22,769 nucleotides of DNA, from the NCBI GenBank assembly GCA_002245135.1, contig NGBS01000883.1, positions 1-22,769 on the forward strand, read 5' to 3'. Both the position numbers and the translations under genes were made by a program. The notes under the pieces are model-generated. The model searched no databases. It saw only the letters and a program-made list of their open reading frames with translations, and had not been told where the DNA came from. Source of the DNA: Proteromonas lacertae (lineage: Eukaryota; Sar; Bigyra; Opalinata; Proteromonadidae). This document shows, one piece after another, positions 22,744-22,769 of the stretch. Position 1 is the stretch's first letter. Each line of letters starts with the position of its first letter.

Positions 22744-22769
22744 TACCCACATACAGTGATATTCTTACG

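Larger units (their letters stand above)
1..22769. mobile_element. Polinton/Maverick-type virus-like element, core apparently whole
   Basis: The window holds the defining Polinton gene set in one block: rve integrase, protein-primed family B polymerase, adenain-like protease, FtsK/A32-type ATPase, and candidates for the major (double jelly-roll) and minor capsid proteins. All six are uninterrupted full-length reading frames, so the copy looks young. The left 3 kb holds accessory coding regions with about three or four breaks or frame changes. The same promoter-like motif upstream of genes from the far left to the capsid block argues that the left region belongs to the element. Terminal inverted repeats and a target-site duplication were not found, so the boundaries are not resolved and the coordinates given are simply those of the window. 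An integrated copy, a free adintovirus-like genome and a metagenomic contig are not distinguishable here. Confidence 0.9.
22141..22769. other. Right-end noncoding region with structured segments
   Basis: About 630 bases without a credible protein gene on either strand. The left part is A+T-rich and carries two promoter-like motifs pointing right. The middle (about 22395-22540) is clearly richer in G+C than its surroundings and contains several short inverted repeats. The right part ends in a nested inverted repeat. This is where an element end would be expected, but no terminal inverted repeat partner was found at the left edge. Confidence 0.6.

Noticed and set aside
1-22769. Terminal inverted repeats at the two window edges
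   Set aside because: The first bases do not match the reverse complement of the last bases. The short GTTAAAATTT similarity between base 1 and the region near 22600 (minus strand) is too A+T-rich and too short to count.

Overview
The window is almost entirely one large virus-like element of the Polinton/Maverick (adintovirus-like) class. The evidence is the co-occurrence of a retrovirus-type (rve) integrase, a very long protein-primed family B DNA polymerase, an adenain-type cysteine protease, an A32/FtsK-type packaging ATPase, and two probable capsid genes: a major capsid candidate and a shorter minor-capsid/penton candidate. The DNA is strongly A+T-rich, with poly-Asn, poly-Gln and Lys/Glu-rich low-complexity coding. 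That suggests an A+T-rich eukaryotic host. A CxxC...CxxCR zinc-ribbon segment near the left end resembles ones common in arbuscular mycorrhizal fungi (Glomeromycotina), but host assignment is only a weak inference, and a free virus or metagenomic genome cannot be excluded.

Layout. Bases 1-2941 hold small accessory coding regions on the + strand: an acidic/basic remnant, an acidic and zinc-ribbon region, a one-span membrane protein, and a basic/coiled-coil region. Several of these are not single open frames. Bases 3079-5072 carry the integrase and a possible OB-fold DNA-binding protein on the - strand. They diverge from the polymerase (5233-9288, +) across a promoter region with two CCAAT-box direct repeats. 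Bases 9322-14008 (-) hold a proline-rich coiled-coil protein and three small basic proteins that look like virion or core components. The protease (14104-14664, +) converges on an 892-residue unknown protein (14657-17335, -). A + strand morphogenesis block follows: minor capsid candidate, major capsid candidate, packaging ATPase, and a membrane-anchored stalk/head protein. Last comes a small Cys-rich protein (21661-22140, -), then about 630 bases of structured noncoding DNA.

How it fits together. Integrase and polymerase would give integration and replication. The ATPase, protease, two capsid proteins and small basic proteins form a virion-making set. Three (M/I/L)xGG sites of adenain type in two of the small basic proteins connect them to the protease. 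A recurring motif built around ATAAATTCTT, usually preceded by ATTCA and followed by a T-rich run, lies roughly 15-55 bases upstream of most genes on both strands, including the leftmost remnant. This suggests one shared promoter class and ties the left accessory region to the element.

State. The core genes all look whole, so the copy appears young. The left accessory region shows about three or four breaks or unexplained frame changes. No terminal inverted repeats or target-site duplication could be recognised, so both element ends are undefined here.
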